A DNA stretch of 64,000 bases. It comes from Alloyangia pacifica. GTDB taxonomy: Bacteria > Pseudomonadota > Alphaproteobacteria > Rhodobacterales > Rhodobacteraceae. The DNA is taken from positions 62,001 to 126,000 of the forward strand of contig NZ_JAIVKX010000012.1 of NCBI RefSeq assembly GCF_020524285.1, written 5' to 3'. Every line of letters begins with the position of its first letter. Position 1 is the first letter of the stretch. Under the pieces are notes generated by a model that was not told the origin of the DNA, did not search any database, and worked only from the letters and a program-made list of their open reading frames with translations. Both the position numbers and the translations under genes were made by a program. Of this stretch, positions 43,126 through 52,442 are shown piece after piece.

Positions 43126-44842
43126 ATGGATACTATACAAGCGGCCTGCGCCCAACTCGCAGTCCACCAGGACAGGTATGTTCAAGAGCTCTCGGAAGTG
43201 ATTGAGCGGGCGGATCGTCAGCGCGACAACGAATACGACCAATTGAGAGCAAGGCTTTCCAAGGCAACGTCGGAGATCAAGACATTGCGCTCGGAGCTCA
43301 AGCGCACAAGGAGCCAAGTCGAAGATCTGACCACCCAAGTGGCGGATGAAGCGGCGCGCACTGTAGAATTGCTGCATGAACAGTACAGCCCAAAATCTGA
43401 ATCGACGAAAGCAAAAAGACGTCAAGGAGTTATGCGCACTGACGGCCAGAGCGAGGGAGGCAATCCTTCTTTTTCGGGGCAAATCAAGAAGTTTTCAGTC
43501 GCTCCGCCGCCCAGGCCACGTAACAGAAACGGCCGTGGCGCGAAAAATTGGGAAGGCCTGGAACGCATTGAAATTCCGATGGATTTCCCGAAAACGTGCC
43601 CCTGCCCCTGCCCCTGCGGCTGCGGCGGCACAATTAGAAGTTTTTATCCAGATGAGAAGCGGGAGGTAATTCCCGCAAAGTTTTATATCGTAGTACGCAG
43701 GTATCTTCGCTATCGCTGCCGAAAAGACGACGTCACCGTCGGCACTCTGTACAAGCCTACGCTAATGCCTGGAGTGACCAGCGGATCAAGCATGCTGGCA
43801 TACTTGGTGACCATGCGCTACGGGTGGGGGATGCCCATGTATCGGATTGAAAACATGCTCAATCATAGTGGCACCACCTATCATCGCGCGACCATGTGCA
43901 AGCAGATCGGCCGACTTGCCGCCGAGCTTGGGCACGTAACATCTGAACTACAACGCCACACTCTGGATGATGCTTCCCGCATCTTCTTCGATGAGACGGT
44001 GTTGAAAATACTGCGCCCGGGTGAAGGAAAGACTGGGCAATCCTATATGTATGCGGCTCATCGCGACGATAGCTCATTTGGCGGCAATGCCCCGCGTTCA
44101 ACGGTTTTCTTCCATCGAACCTCTCGGTCGATGGCGCATATACACGGGATCCTTGGTGGCAAGTCGTTGATCGTACAGCACGACGGCTATGCGGGTTATG
44201 GTCGCCTGGGCCAGCCCGGCAGTGATGTCGAGAACATTGTGTCGGTTGAATGTTGGGTGCATGCCCGGCGCAACTTCATTAAGGCAGCGCAAACAATGGA
44301 ATCGAACCTGCCAAATGAAGTCGTGGAAATGATGGCAGAGCTTTTTGATGTTGAAAGCATTCTTCGTGGCCAGACACCGGCTGCGAGACTAACATACCGA
44401 AATGAACGATCCCAGGCAGTCGTTCAGAAGCTTCATTCGAGATTGAGGGGCATGTCTTCTCGCACGTTGCAAAAAGACAGGCTTGGCAAGGCCATTAATT
44501 ATACGCTTGAGCGATGGGATTCTCTGACGCTTTTCCTGAGAGACGGACGAATAGATCTCGATACAAATCCAGTTGAACGTCAGTTCAAACCGATTATCCT
44601 GCAGCGCAAGGGCAGTCTCTTCATCGGCAGTGAAGAGGGGGGGGCATACGTGGGCTGCGATGTCCTCATTGGTTGAAACTTGCAAGCTGAACCGAGTGGA
44701 CACGTACCGCTATTTTTCCTGGATGATTGACGATCTCGCGGAGATGAGAACGAACAACCTTGACGAGGATATCGATTACAGTCGGTATTTGCCGTGGAAT
44801 GCGCCAGTACACTGCAAGGTGAAGCTGCCGCCCGTGAAGTAG
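43126..44842 (+). pseudogene. tnpC: IS66 TnpC transposase, frameshifted in a G8 tract
   Basis: The DDE transposase of IS66. An N-terminal coiled coil (about residues 15-90) precedes a Cys-rich zinc-binding block (CPCPCPCGCGGTIRSF). The catalytic core has IFFDETVLKILRPGEGK, LIVQHDGYAGYG and DLDTNPVERQFKPIILQRKGSLFIGS. The reading frame is lost at a run of eight G (44637-44644) and runs out at 44676. With seven G it would continue GSEEGGHTWAAMSSLVETCKLN, the standard IS66 C-terminal domain, to the stop at 44842 (571 residues in all). So a single extra base separates this from a normal gene. It could be a mutation, polymerase slippage that restores some full-length product, or a sequencing error. 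Confidence 0.9.
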
Positions 44843-45151
44843 TGCGGTGAAATGACGTTCGTTTCCATGAGCCCGAATGCTTGCAATTTTCCGGATGTTC
44901 GAGATTGAGGAGCCCCCCCGAGCCACGTATCAGGAAAGACTGCTCGACATGGAGTAGGTTTTCCACCTAAAACCAGATAAGTTCACGAATTCGCTCTCGC
45001 TTGCCTGCGGCGCGTTCGCTGTAGAGAATGTGCCTGTGGGGCCGAGGTGTGAGGGGCTGAGCCAGATGAACAAGGCCCTTGAGGCAGACGGCTCCGACAA
45101 GATGTCTGTTTCCGACGAACCGGAAGCCGGGGGGTATCTCCAACGGCGATT
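44843..45151. other. Intergenic stretch between tnpC and the nuclease gene
   Basis: About 309 bases with no convincing gene. It holds a 29-codon ORF (45066-45155) of no recognised type. No GTAAGCG-type IS66 end is present here, so tnpC is not the edge of a separate IS66 copy. The promoter of the nuclease-helicase pair should lie here. Confidence 0.5.
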
Positions 45152-45964
45152 TTGACGGCTGCGTGCAAAGTCAACGAGCACTGTGTCGGCGATCACTGGA
45201 CTGTCGGTGATTTCGATTCACTGGCCCGGCTCATAGCGATCATCGCTATGGGACAGGCGAAGCACGCGGCGCGGATTATCACTGACCTGCAGCCAGCGGT
45301 CCCGGCATTGACGATCGACGCGCTCCGTGCCGATGCGAAACAGCGTCTGACCGTGACTGGAGACACGCCAGAAAAGCAGGACGCTCATCGATGGCATCGG
45401 GACGGTCTGATCTTCGAGGCGATCTTTTGGATCGTCGCCCGACAGGGTGCTGCCGCCAACGTTCTCATGAAAGACCCGCACATCAGTGCGACGACACAGG
45501 GCCTTGATGGGCTTATTATCGAACTGGACGAAAAGGGTGAAACGGTCGTCCGTGTGACAATTCTCGAAGACAAGTGTTCGAACGACCCACGGAGAAAATT
45601 CAGAGACGAAGTTCTGCCTGCCTTCCGAAACTATCATGTCGGCAAAAGGGCTTCGGAGCTGGTGGCGGCAACATCCTCGTTACTTGACGGTAAGATTCCC
45701 GACGAAGCGGTCATGGAGGCTGCGGGGCGCGTTCTTGATATGGAATTCAGGGCCTACCGTGCCGGATTGACAATCAATTCTGAACACGATTCGGAGGCGG
45801 GACGCACAGCGTTGTTCAAGGGATATGAGCGTCTTGAAATGATCACCGGAGCTCAGCGCATCGGAGCAACATTTCTGCCGCCTTCAGAGCTGCGCACTTG
45901 GTTTGACGAAATTGCCGGTCAGGCGATCGCCTTCATCGACGAGCTCGGGAAGGAAGATCACTAA
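45152..45964 (+). CDS. Putative PD-(D/E)xK nuclease of a nuclease-helicase defence pair
   Basis: A 270-residue protein with TTQGLDGLIIELDEKGETVVRVTILEDKCSN in the middle. The Asp at residue 119, about 20 residues before an E139-D-K141 pair on a beta strand, is the pattern of a PD-(D/E)xK nuclease core. HRDGLIFEAIFWIVARQ before it fits the helix that usually carries an extra catalytic Glu. The stop overlaps the start of a large SF2 helicase (TAATG). A small nuclease coupled to a large helicase is the layout of Hachiman (HamA-HamB, DUF1837) and AbpAB anti-phage systems, and this is probably a relative. The start is uncertain: TTG 45152 or TTG 45080. The family was not confirmed by a search. Confidence 0.65.
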   Translation: MTAACKVNEHCVGDHWTVGDFDSLARLIAIIAMGQAKHAARIITDLQPAVPALTIDALRADAKQRLTVTGDTPEKQDAHRWHRDGLIFEAIFWIVARQGAAANVLMKDPHISATTQGLDGLIIELDEKGETVVRVTILEDKCSNDPRRKFRDEVLPAFRNYHVGKRASELVAATSSLLDGKIPDEAVMEAAGRVLDMEFRAYRAGLTINSEHDSEAGRTALFKGYERLEMITGAQRIGATFLPPSELRTWFDEIAGQAIAFIDELGKEDH

Positions 45965-48900
45965 TGTTCGACCCGGTGACCGCGGAGATCATACGTACCG
46001 CGCCAGCCTTGCCAGGCCTGAATCCCGCCGATCTGCCGCAGTTACTTACAGCGCAGTATGCAGAGCTGTCTGCTCGCAGAATGAGACGTGTAGAAGGCGC
46101 TGAAGATGCGATGGGTGACGGCGCCTCTGACGTCGAGTGGCCTCTCGCCCGTATTGCCGACGCATACGAGATCGTTGTGTCCGTCCGGCGCGACGCTGAC
46201 TACCGCCGGGCAGCCGCATTCGTTGCCGGTACAGCACATCAAATTCTGGCGCAGGACCTCGAGCAGAACGATGCAACCCGGCCTTTTGCCATCATGGATC
46301 GGGATAGCATACATCCAGCGATTGCGGCGGCGGTGCTTTTCTTGGTGGCCGAGCAGTACGCGGACGCCCAAGAAGCCGCGCGCTTCATCCGGCCGGAAGA
46401 TGGAGAGCAGGACTATGTCTGCACAATTTTGGCCGAAGATATCCGTGACTTGGCGCGCGGTAGTTTCCAGAGCATTCTTGAACGCGCGCAACGCCGTCCG
46501 GCAGGGTTCTTCATCGGTGGAGCGCTTGAACAGCGGGGAACAACGGCGCTCTTCGAGAGCCTCGTCGTCGGTGTCGAGTTGTTTGCAGCGGAAGTGCTGG
46601 CAACAGACGTGCCTGAGAAGGCGGCAGGGCGGTTCGACGGCGCAAGGGCGGCGTTCGCCCGCGTGTTGGCCCTTTCTTCGTTAGAGCACGGTCGCCTCGG
46701 CGATTTGTCCCAGAATTTTCAGACTAACTACCCGGGACCGCGTCACCTCGCGTCACTGCTGCTCGCAGCCTATGATACCATTGTGGACGCGGCGGTTACA
46801 CGCCTGCAACCGCCTGATGGTTCAGATGGGGACTACTGGCGAAGCTGGCTGAGGCATCGTGCGAATGCCGCACCTTTTGTCTGGCCAAATCATAGGGAAG
46901 CCATAGCGAAAGGCTTCCATGAAAGCGGCAATTCCGCCGTGCTAATTCTGCCGACCGGCGCGGGAAAAACGACGGTCTCTTGCCTGAAGATTGCTGCTGT
47001 GCTCGCAAGCGGCAAGTCGGTTGTGTTCGTCGCTCCAACTCATGCACTCGTGGATCAGCTCACCGACGATCTGCAGAAGGTCTTCCCGGAATCGCTGGAA
47101 GGTTCTGTTGTATCGAGCGATTTCGACCGCTTGTTCGCCTCCGGCACCAACTTCGAAAGCATCGAAGTCATGACGCCGGAGCGCTGTCTTGCGCTTCTGT
47201 CATACTCGCCAGAGGCTTTTGATAACGTGGGGCTGCTGGTCTTTGATGAATGTCATCTCCTCAGCCCCGTATCGAGTCTCCGCCGAGCGCTGGACGGAAT
47301 GTTCTGCGTCCTTGCCTTCAACAGCATCGCACCGGAAGCCGACTTCCTTTTTCTTTCTGCGATGCTTGAAAATGGCGCTGCATTCGCGGAGTGGATTGAA
47401 GAGCTTACCGGTCGAACCTGTGTTTTTGTCGATCCGCTTTGGAAGCCGAGCCGACAAGCGCGTGGCGTCCTGCTATATGAGAGTGCCGCCATCGCTCAGA
47501 TGAAACGTAACGCGATTGCCGTTCAGCGCGCGGAGGATGTCCGAAAGAAGAAGCGCGCAAAGAACCTGCGCAAACCGGCCGCTGAGGCGCTACAATGTCC
47601 GCCGCATGCTCTCTTTGGACTTCAGCACAACTGGCTGGCTGGCGCAGCGCCAAGCTGCACTCTGACGGCCATATCCGATGCGCCGGTCACGTTAACCGGT
47701 AAGCTCAACAGGGATGGTTCGATCTATCTGACCCCTAATGTAAATAAGGTGGCAGCGCAGGTTGCGGCGGCTGCTGCTCGCAACGGCGTGAAAGGTATCG
47801 TCTTCGTCAACCGCAAGGATACTGCCGCGTCTACTGCTCGTGAAATCTCGGCGCTTTTGGGTGACCCGCCAGAGCAAACGCAAGATGAAGAAGAAAGATG
47901 GAAGGCGCTGGAGATTGAGCTCGGCGGTCTGGAACACGCAATCTTGCGCGGGCCCGCCGCTGCTGTGCCCCACAATGCGCTGATGCTCAGGCAGGAGCGC
48001 GATCTGGCAGAACGCTTGTTCCGCCGTGCCGACGGGGCAAAAGTCATCGTCGCCACACCGACGCTGGCGCAGGGGCTCAACCTTCCGGCTCATATTGCCA
48101 TTCTTGCCGGGGACAAGCGTAGCGACCCGGATGAAGGAGGGCGCGAGGACCTGGAGGCGCATGAGATACTGAATGCAGCGGCCCGTGCAGGGCGTGCCGG
48201 TCACCTCGCCAACGGCATCGTACTGCTGATCCCTGAAGCTGTGCTTCAATTCAGGCGCGGCAGCCCCTTCGTTCCAGGAGTGCTCGACAAACTGAAGTCA
48301 GTACTGCCTGAGGACGACCGCTGCCTGTCCCTGAGCGATCCCCTGCAGACAATTCTTGATCGCATTAATGTGGCGCCTGCTGCCGACCCCGATGTCGAGT
48401 ATGCCCTGAACCGCTTGGCTACTGCGGTCTCGCCTGATGGCGCAGAAACCGAAGCAACAACGCGTTTCTCGATAGGACGGTCACTGGCGGCCTTCACGGC
48501 CAAGAGAAGCAATAAGAAAGCTGAGTTCGATGCGAAAGTCGCGAAACTGAACGAGCTTATTGGCGAGAGAGCGAAGGAGGCCAACGATCAGGTCCTAGCG
48601 GAGCTTGCCACTCAGAGCGGCGCGCCGCTTGGCATACTCAAATCGCTCCGGCAAAGGATCGAGGATCAGATTGAACAGCTACCCCAGACAATACTCGACT
48701 GGACGTCCTGGATCATCAAATGGCTCGCAGAGGATCAGGATGCGCGCGATGCTCTTCTGATCCGTGATGGTAGAGCAATTCTCGGGGCTACCGGAAACAA
48801 GAAGGACGGACCGCTCACGGCCGATGCCGTGAGAAACCTCGAACCCGGGATTCTGGCTTGGTTACGCGGCGAACCTTTGCGCGAAATAGAAAGACAACTC

Positions 48901-49266
48901 GGCGGCGACCCCGCTGAAAAGGCAGTTTGCCCGCGCGCCCGTGAGCTAGTCTCTCAGCTAGTGCCGCTCAGCCTTTCATTCGCTGCCGGTCTGGTCGCGC
49001 GCACGGCAAGCGAGATACCTGCCATCGCAGATGGAACGGCTACGCCGGTCTCTGTCATTGACTGCCTTGCAGCCGGTGTCAGGCGCGGCTTCGACACTCC
49101 GAACAAGCTCGCCTTTAGCGACATCATGCGCGGTTTCCTGAGTCGCGTTCAGACACATCAGTCCTATTTCGCTACTATCGAGCATGAGCCAGAGATCTCA
49201 AACGTGGAAGAGTATCCGGCGGTTGTGGACCGAATGCGGGTGTATCTGCTGCTAGTCGGCGACTGA
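45964..49266 (+). CDS. Large SF2 helicase of the nuclease-helicase defence pair
   Basis: An 1,100-residue protein. The first 310 residues are a helical region of no recognised fold. The helicase core then shows LILPTGAGKT (residues 327-336), FVAPTHALVDQL, VMTPERC, LLVFDECH (DECH 428-431), FLFLSAM, IVFVNRKDTA, VIVATPTLAQGLNLPAH and ILNAAARAGRAG, a Ski2-like SF2 order. A long helical C-terminus of about 350 residues follows. It is translationally coupled to the nuclease. By analogy with Hachiman HamB it would sense or travel on phage-modified or damaged DNA and release the nuclease. The catalytic motifs look complete. The defence role is inferred from architecture and the neighbouring restriction system. 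Confidence 0.75.
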   Translation: MFDPVTAEIIRTAPALPGLNPADLPQLLTAQYAELSARRMRRVEGAEDAMGDGASDVEWPLARIADAYEIVVSVRRDADYRRAAAFVAGTAHQILAQDLEQNDATRPFAIMDRDSIHPAIAAAVLFLVAEQYADAQEAARFIRPEDGEQDYVCTILAEDIRDLARGSFQSILERAQRRPAGFFIGGALEQRGTTALFESLVVGVELFAAEVLATDVPEKAAGRFDGARAAFARVLALSSLEHGRLGDLSQNFQTNYPGPRHLASLLLAAYDTIVDAAVTRLQPPDGSDGDYWRSWLRHRANAAPFVWPNHREAIAKGFHESGNSAVLILPTGAGKTTVSCLKIAAVLASGKSVVFVAPTHALVDQLTDDLQKVFPESLEGSVVSSDFDRLFASGTNFESIEVMTPERCLALLSYSPEAFDNVGLLVFDECHLLSPVSSLRRALDGMFCVLAFNSIAPEADFLFLSAMLENGAAFAEWIEELTGRTCVFVDPLWKPSRQARGVLLYESAAIAQMKRNAIAVQRAEDVRKKKRAKNLRKPAAEALQCPPHALFGLQHNWLAGAAPSCTLTAISDAPVTLTGKLNRDGSIYLTPNVNKVAAQVAAAAARNGVKGIVFVNRKDTAASTAREISALLGDPPEQTQDEEERWKALEIELGGLEHAILRGPAAAVPHNALMLRQERDLAERLFRRADGAKVIVATPTLAQGLNLPAHIAILAGDKRSDPDEGGREDLEAHEILNAAARAGRAGHLANGIVLLIPEAVLQFRRGSPFVPGVLDKLKSVLPEDDRCLSLSDPLQTILDRINVAPAADPDVEYALNRLATAVSPDGAETEATTRFSIGRSLAAFTAKRSNKKAEFDAKVAKLNELIGERAKEANDQVLAELATQSGAPLGILKSLRQRIEDQIEQLPQTILDWTSWIIKWLAEDQDARDALLIRDGRAILGATGNKKDGPLTADAVRNLEPGILAWLRGEPLREIERQLGGDPAEKAVCPRARELVSQLVPLSLSFAAGLVARTASEIPAIADGTATPVSVIDCLAAGVRRGFDTPNKLAFSDIMRGFLSRVQTHQSYFATIEHEPEISNVEEYPAVVDRMRVYLLLVGD

Positions 49267-49344
49267 GAGCGTACCAAGCTAGTTCGCAGGCATTCCAGTT
49301 GCCGTGTGATCGATCTCACTAGTAAAGCCCTCTGTTCGCTCGAG

Positions 49345-49403
49345 CGGTTGTAAAGGGACGATCACAACCGATTTTCGCGCTCCCGTATTGGCGTACGCCA
49401 ATA
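49345..49403. other. Two dyads just inside the right transposon end
   Basis: CGGTTGT (49345-49351) and ACAACCG (49364-49370) form a stem followed by ATTTT, possibly the helicase-gene terminator. Then comes an 18-base perfect palindrome TATTGGCGTACGCCAATA (49386-49403), ending 58 bases before the transposon end. The palindrome could be a subterminal protein-binding site. Confidence 0.55.
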
Positions 49404-49438
49404 TAGGGTGCCGAAGGGAAGCGGGGAATAGATCCTTT

Positions 49439-49461
49439 AGGGGGCTCTTTGTAACGCTTAC
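49439..49461 (-). repeat. Right terminal inverted repeat of the IS66-type transposon
   Basis: Ends AACGCTTAC. Read on the minus strand it begins GTAAGCGTT and shares CCCCCT with the left repeat. Confidence 0.85.
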
Positions 49462-49469
49462 GAAGGAAG
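49462..49469. repeat. Right 8-bp target duplication of the IS66-type transposon
   Basis: GAAGGAAG, identical to 32614-32621. Confidence 0.88.
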
Positions 49470-49526
49470 CGCCCGGGGGAGGCGAAGTCCCCAGAGGCGA
49501 GGCGCCGTGACCTCGCGGCGCGGAAA

Positions 49527-49910
49527 TCAGATCTCGTAAAGCTCCAGCGGCAGCCCGTCGGGATCGGCGAAGAAGGTGAAGCGTTTGCCGGTCAGCGGGT
49601 CGATCCGCACCGGCTCGACCTCGACGCCTGCAGCCTCGAGCCAGAGCACAGCCTCGGCCATGTCGGCGACGCGAAAGGCGAGATGCCGCAGCCCCTTCGC
49701 CTCGGGGCGCGAAGGCCGCTCGGGCGGGTCGGGGAAACTGAAAAGCTCCAGCTGCCCGCCTCCGGGCACGGCAAGATCGAGCTTCCAGCTGTCGCGTTCG
49801 GCGCGGTGGGTCTCGGCAATCACCTCCAGCCCGAGCAGATCGACGTAGAAGGCACGGCTGCGGGCGTAATCGCCGCAGATCAGCGCCACGTGATGCAGGC
49901 CCTGGAGCAT
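49527..49910 (-). CDS. VOC-family (glyoxalase-like) protein
   Basis: A 127-residue vicinal oxygen chelate protein with the paired beta-alpha-beta-beta-beta fold: LHHVALICGDYARSRAFYVDLLGLEVIAE in the first half and LRHLAFRVADMAEAVLWLEAAGVEVEPV in the second. Metal-ligand candidates are the first-half His, ELFSF, the second-half His and the C-terminal LELYE. It resembles the short GloA2/YaeR group, whose reaction is often unassigned; lactoylglutathione lyase activity is only possible. It is the first host gene beyond the right end of the transposon and lies behind the NAD kinase gene on the same strand. Confidence 0.9.
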   Translation of the reverse strand: MLQGLHHVALICGDYARSRAFYVDLLGLEVIAETHRAERDSWKLDLAVPGGGQLELFSFPDPPERPSRPEAKGLRHLAFRVADMAEAVLWLEAAGVEVEPVRIDPLTGKRFTFFADPDGLPLELYEI

Positions 49911-49956
49911 CGGCTGTTCCTTCCTGTTGCTGCCTGTCCCGAGCCGCGGCCGGGGA

Positions 49957-50718
49957 TCAGACGAACTGCTCGCGGATCAGCCGCTCTTCCAGGCCGTGGC
50001 CCGGGTCGAACATCACCCGGTGCGCCACGTCGGGGGCCGAGCGAATGTCGACCCGCACCACCTCGCGCACCGACTGGCTGTCGGCCTCGGCCATCACCGG
50101 GCGCTTCTCGTGCTCGAGCACCTCGAAGCTCACCTCGGCAGCCTTGGGCAGCAAGGCGCCGCGCCAGCGCCGCGGGCGGAAGGCCGCGACCGCGGTCAGC
50201 GCCAGAACCTCGGAGCCGATGGGCAGGATCGGCCCGTGCGCGGAGTAGTTGTAGGCGGTCGAGCCGGCCGGCGTGGCCAGCAGCGCGCCGTCGCAGACCA
50301 GCTCGGGCAGGCGCAACTTGCCATCGACGTGGATCGCCAGCCGCGCCGCTTGCGGGCCGGTGCGCAGCAAGGAGACCTCGTTGATCGCCAAAGCCTCGTG
50401 CACCTTGCCATCGACGGTGGTGGCCGACATCGACAGCGGGTTGATCACGGCCTCCTCGGCCTCTTCCAGTCGCTCCTCGAGCCGGTGCTCGGAATAGGCG
50501 TTCATCAGGAATCCGACCGTGCCGCGGTTCATGCCGTAGACCGGCACGTTCAACTCCTGCGTGCGGTGCAGGGTCTGCAACATGAACCCGTCGCCCCCCA
50601 GCGCCACGATCACGTCGGCGCCGCGCTCGGCGTGATCGCCGTAGCGGCGCGTCAGGGCGGCATGGGCCGCCTGGGCGATCGGCGCGCGCGAGGCGCAGAA
50701 GGCTATTCTCAGAGACAT
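49957..50718 (-). CDS. nadK: NAD kinase
   Basis: A 253-residue enzyme that phosphorylates NAD to NADP using ATP. It carries GGDG at residues 41-44, the downstream [10 protein letters not shown], the NEVSLLR motif and the glycine/threonine block [22 protein letters not shown] that binds NAD. The start at 50718 (MSLRIAF) matches the alphaproteobacterial family. An in-frame extension to 50826 is rejected. It diverges from glyA; the 193-base gap should hold both promoters. Confidence 0.95.
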   Translation of the reverse strand: MSLRIAFCASRAPIAQAAHAALTRRYGDHAERGADVIVALGGDGFMLQTLHRTQELNVPVYGMNRGTVGFLMNAYSEHRLEERLEEAEEAVINPLSMSATTVDGKVHEALAINEVSLLRTGPQAARLAIHVDGKLRLPELVCDGALLATPAGSTAYNYSAHGPILPIGSEVLALTAVAAFRPRRWRGALLPKAAEVSFEVLEHEKRPVMAEADSQSVREVVRVDIRSAPDVAHRVMFDPGHGLEERLIREQFV

Positions 50719-50911
50719 GGGTCCGGGGTCTTTCTGGCTGTCGCGCGGTTTCCGGTCGCGTCCGGGATGTTCCGAAACAATCACAAGTTTTCCTGCGCCG
50801 CCAGAGACGCCGGTACAGAAACACAAGCTGTCGCATTGGCGTCTTTGCGTTGGCCGCGGTTTCCTTTACTCAGGCCGCGGAACTCGAATCCTTGACACCC
50901 GGAGACTGCCC

Positions 50912-52207
50912 ATGACCGCCGCGCCCAGCGACACCGGCTTTTTCACCGAAGAGCTTTCCTCCCGCGATCCCGAACTCTTCGCGTCCATCACCGGCGAGCT
51001 CGGCCGCCAGCGCGACGAGATCGAGCTGATCGCCTCCGAGAACATCGTCTCCCGCGCCGTGATGCAGGCGCAGGGCTCGGTGCTCACCAACAAATATGCC
51101 GAAGGCTACCCGGGCAAGCGCTACTACGGCGGCTGTGACTGGGTCGACGTAGCCGAGAATCTCGCCATCGACCGCGCCAAGGCGCTCTTCGGCTGCGAAT
51201 TCGCCAACGTGCAGCCGAACTCCGGCTCGCAGGCCAACCAGGGCGTCTACCAGGCGCTGATCCAGCCCGGCGACACCATCCTCGGCATGAGCCTCGACGC
51301 CGGCGGTCACCTGACCCACGGCGCCAAGCCCAACCAGTCGGGCAAATGGTTCAACGCCATCCAGTACGGCGTGCGCAAGCAGGACAACCTGCTGGACTAC
51401 GATCAGGTGCAGGAGCTGGCCAACGAGCACAAGCCCAAGCTGATCGTCGCCGGCGGCTCGGCCATCCCGCGCCAGATCGATTTCGCCAAGATGCGCGAGA
51501 TCGCCGACAGCGTCGGTGCCTACCTGATGGTCGACATGGCGCACTTCGCGGGCCTCGTGGCCGGTGGCGCGCATCCCTCGCCCTTCCCGCACGCGCATGT
51601 GGCCACCACCACCACGCACAAGACCCTGCGCGGCCCGCGCGGCGGCATGATCCTGACCAACGACGAGACCATCGCAAAGAAGGTCAACTCGGCGATCTTC
51701 CCCGGCATCCAGGGCGGCCCGCTGATGCACGTGATCGCCGGCAAGGCCGTGGCCTTCGGCGAGGCGCTGCGCCCCGAGTTCAAGGACTACGCCAAGCAGG
51801 TCATCGCCAACGCGCAGGCGCTGTCGGACCAGCTGATCAAGGGTGGCCTCGACACGGTGACCCACGGCACCGACACCCACGTGGTGCTGGTCGACCTGCG
51901 CCCCAAGGGCGTGAAGGGCAACGCCACCGAGAAGGCCCTGGGTCGCGCGCATATCACCTGCAACAAGAACGGCGTGCCGTTCGACCCGGAAAAGCCGACC
52001 GTGACCTCGGGCATCCGCCTGGGCTCGCCCGCCGGCACCACCCGCGGCTTCGGCGAGGCGGAGTTCCGCAAGATCGCCGACTGGATCATCGAGGTGGTCG
52101 ACGGTCTCGCAGCCAATGGTGAAGAGGGCAACGCCGAGGTCGAGGCCAAGGTGAAGGGCGAAGTCGAGGCGTTCCTCAAGGGCTTCCCGATCTACCCGAC
52201 GCTCTGA
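50912..52207 (+). CDS. glyA: Serine hydroxymethyltransferase
   Basis: A 431-residue PLP enzyme that converts serine and tetrahydrofolate to glycine and methylene-THF. The signature [15 protein letters not shown] is at the N-terminus, [10 protein letters not shown] forms the folate and PLP pocket, and the PLP lysine lies in [21 protein letters not shown] at 50901-50904 fixes the start at 50912. Length and motifs are entirely standard. It ends at a strong terminator. Confidence 0.97.
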   Translation: MTAAPSDTGFFTEELSSRDPELFASITGELGRQRDEIELIASENIVSRAVMQAQGSVLTNKYAEGYPGKRYYGGCDWVDVAENLAIDRAKALFGCEFANVQPNSGSQANQGVYQALIQPGDTILGMSLDAGGHLTHGAKPNQSGKWFNAIQYGVRKQDNLLDYDQVQELANEHKPKLIVAGGSAIPRQIDFAKMREIADSVGAYLMVDMAHFAGLVAGGAHPSPFPHAHVATTTTHKTLRGPRGGMILTNDETIAKKVNSAIFPGIQGGPLMHVIAGKAVAFGEALRPEFKDYAKQVIANAQALSDQLIKGGLDTVTHGTDTHVVLVDLRPKGVKGNATEKALGRAHITCNKNGVPFDPEKPTVTSGIRLGSPAGTTRGFGEAEFRKIADWIIEVVDGLAANGEEGNAEVEAKVKGEVEAFLKGFPIYPTL

Positions 52208-52232
52208 GCTTCGCTTCGGTGCGAGATTGAGG

Positions 52233-52259
52233 GGGCGGGCCGCAAGGCCCGCCCTTTTC
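52233..52259 (+). terminator. Rho-independent terminator after glyA
   Basis: GGGCGGGCC (52233-52241), loop GCAA, GGCCCGCCC (52246-52254), then TTTTCT. Confidence 0.92.
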
Positions 52260-52442
52260 TATTGTGCACCGCAGTCCGTCGGCCCGGCTCATGCTGCACT
52301 GCGTGGCACGCTCGGCAAATACATGCGCCCGGCATCTATTTTTCCGCCGCCCCCTTGGCGACACCGCAAAAACCCGCTCTACCTTGGCGGCAGGCCCGTA
52401 TACCTGTCGCTCCCCCGGGCCGGCGACCAGCCCCCGAGCCTC

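Larger units (their letters stand above)
32622..49461. mobile_element. IS66-family transposon (16,840 bp) carrying a defence island
   Basis: The left end reads GTAAGCGTTGCATCTGACCC and the right end is AACGCTTAC. Compared as inverted repeats, the first 9 bases are identical and 17 of the first 23 match, including CCCCCT. A perfect 8-bp duplication GAAGGAAG lies outside both ends. GTAA termini and 8-bp duplications are the known hallmarks of IS66. Inside are tnpA and tnpB at the left end and a frameshifted tnpC at 43126-44842. Cargo: AAA+ ATPase, small membrane protein, hsdM-hsdS-hsdR-ygjP, HTH regulator, and a nuclease-helicase pair. A plain IS66 is about 2.5 kb, so about 14 kb is passenger DNA. 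Boundaries are read directly from the sequence; that the unit moved as a whole is inferred from them. Confidence 0.85.

Noticed and set aside
43033-44842. A separate, complete IS66 copy around tnpC
   Set aside because: No GTAAGCG-type ends, tnpA or tnpB are found next to tnpC. The only such ends are at 32622 and 49461, so tnpC belongs to the large element.
45066-45155. A 29-codon ORF before the nuclease gene
   Set aside because: No clear ribosome-binding site or family; it overlaps the likely leader of the nuclease gene.
32622-49461. Composite transposon made of two IS66 copies
   Set aside because: There is only one tnpA, one tnpB and one tnpC, and the outer ends are single inverted repeats rather than whole IS copies.
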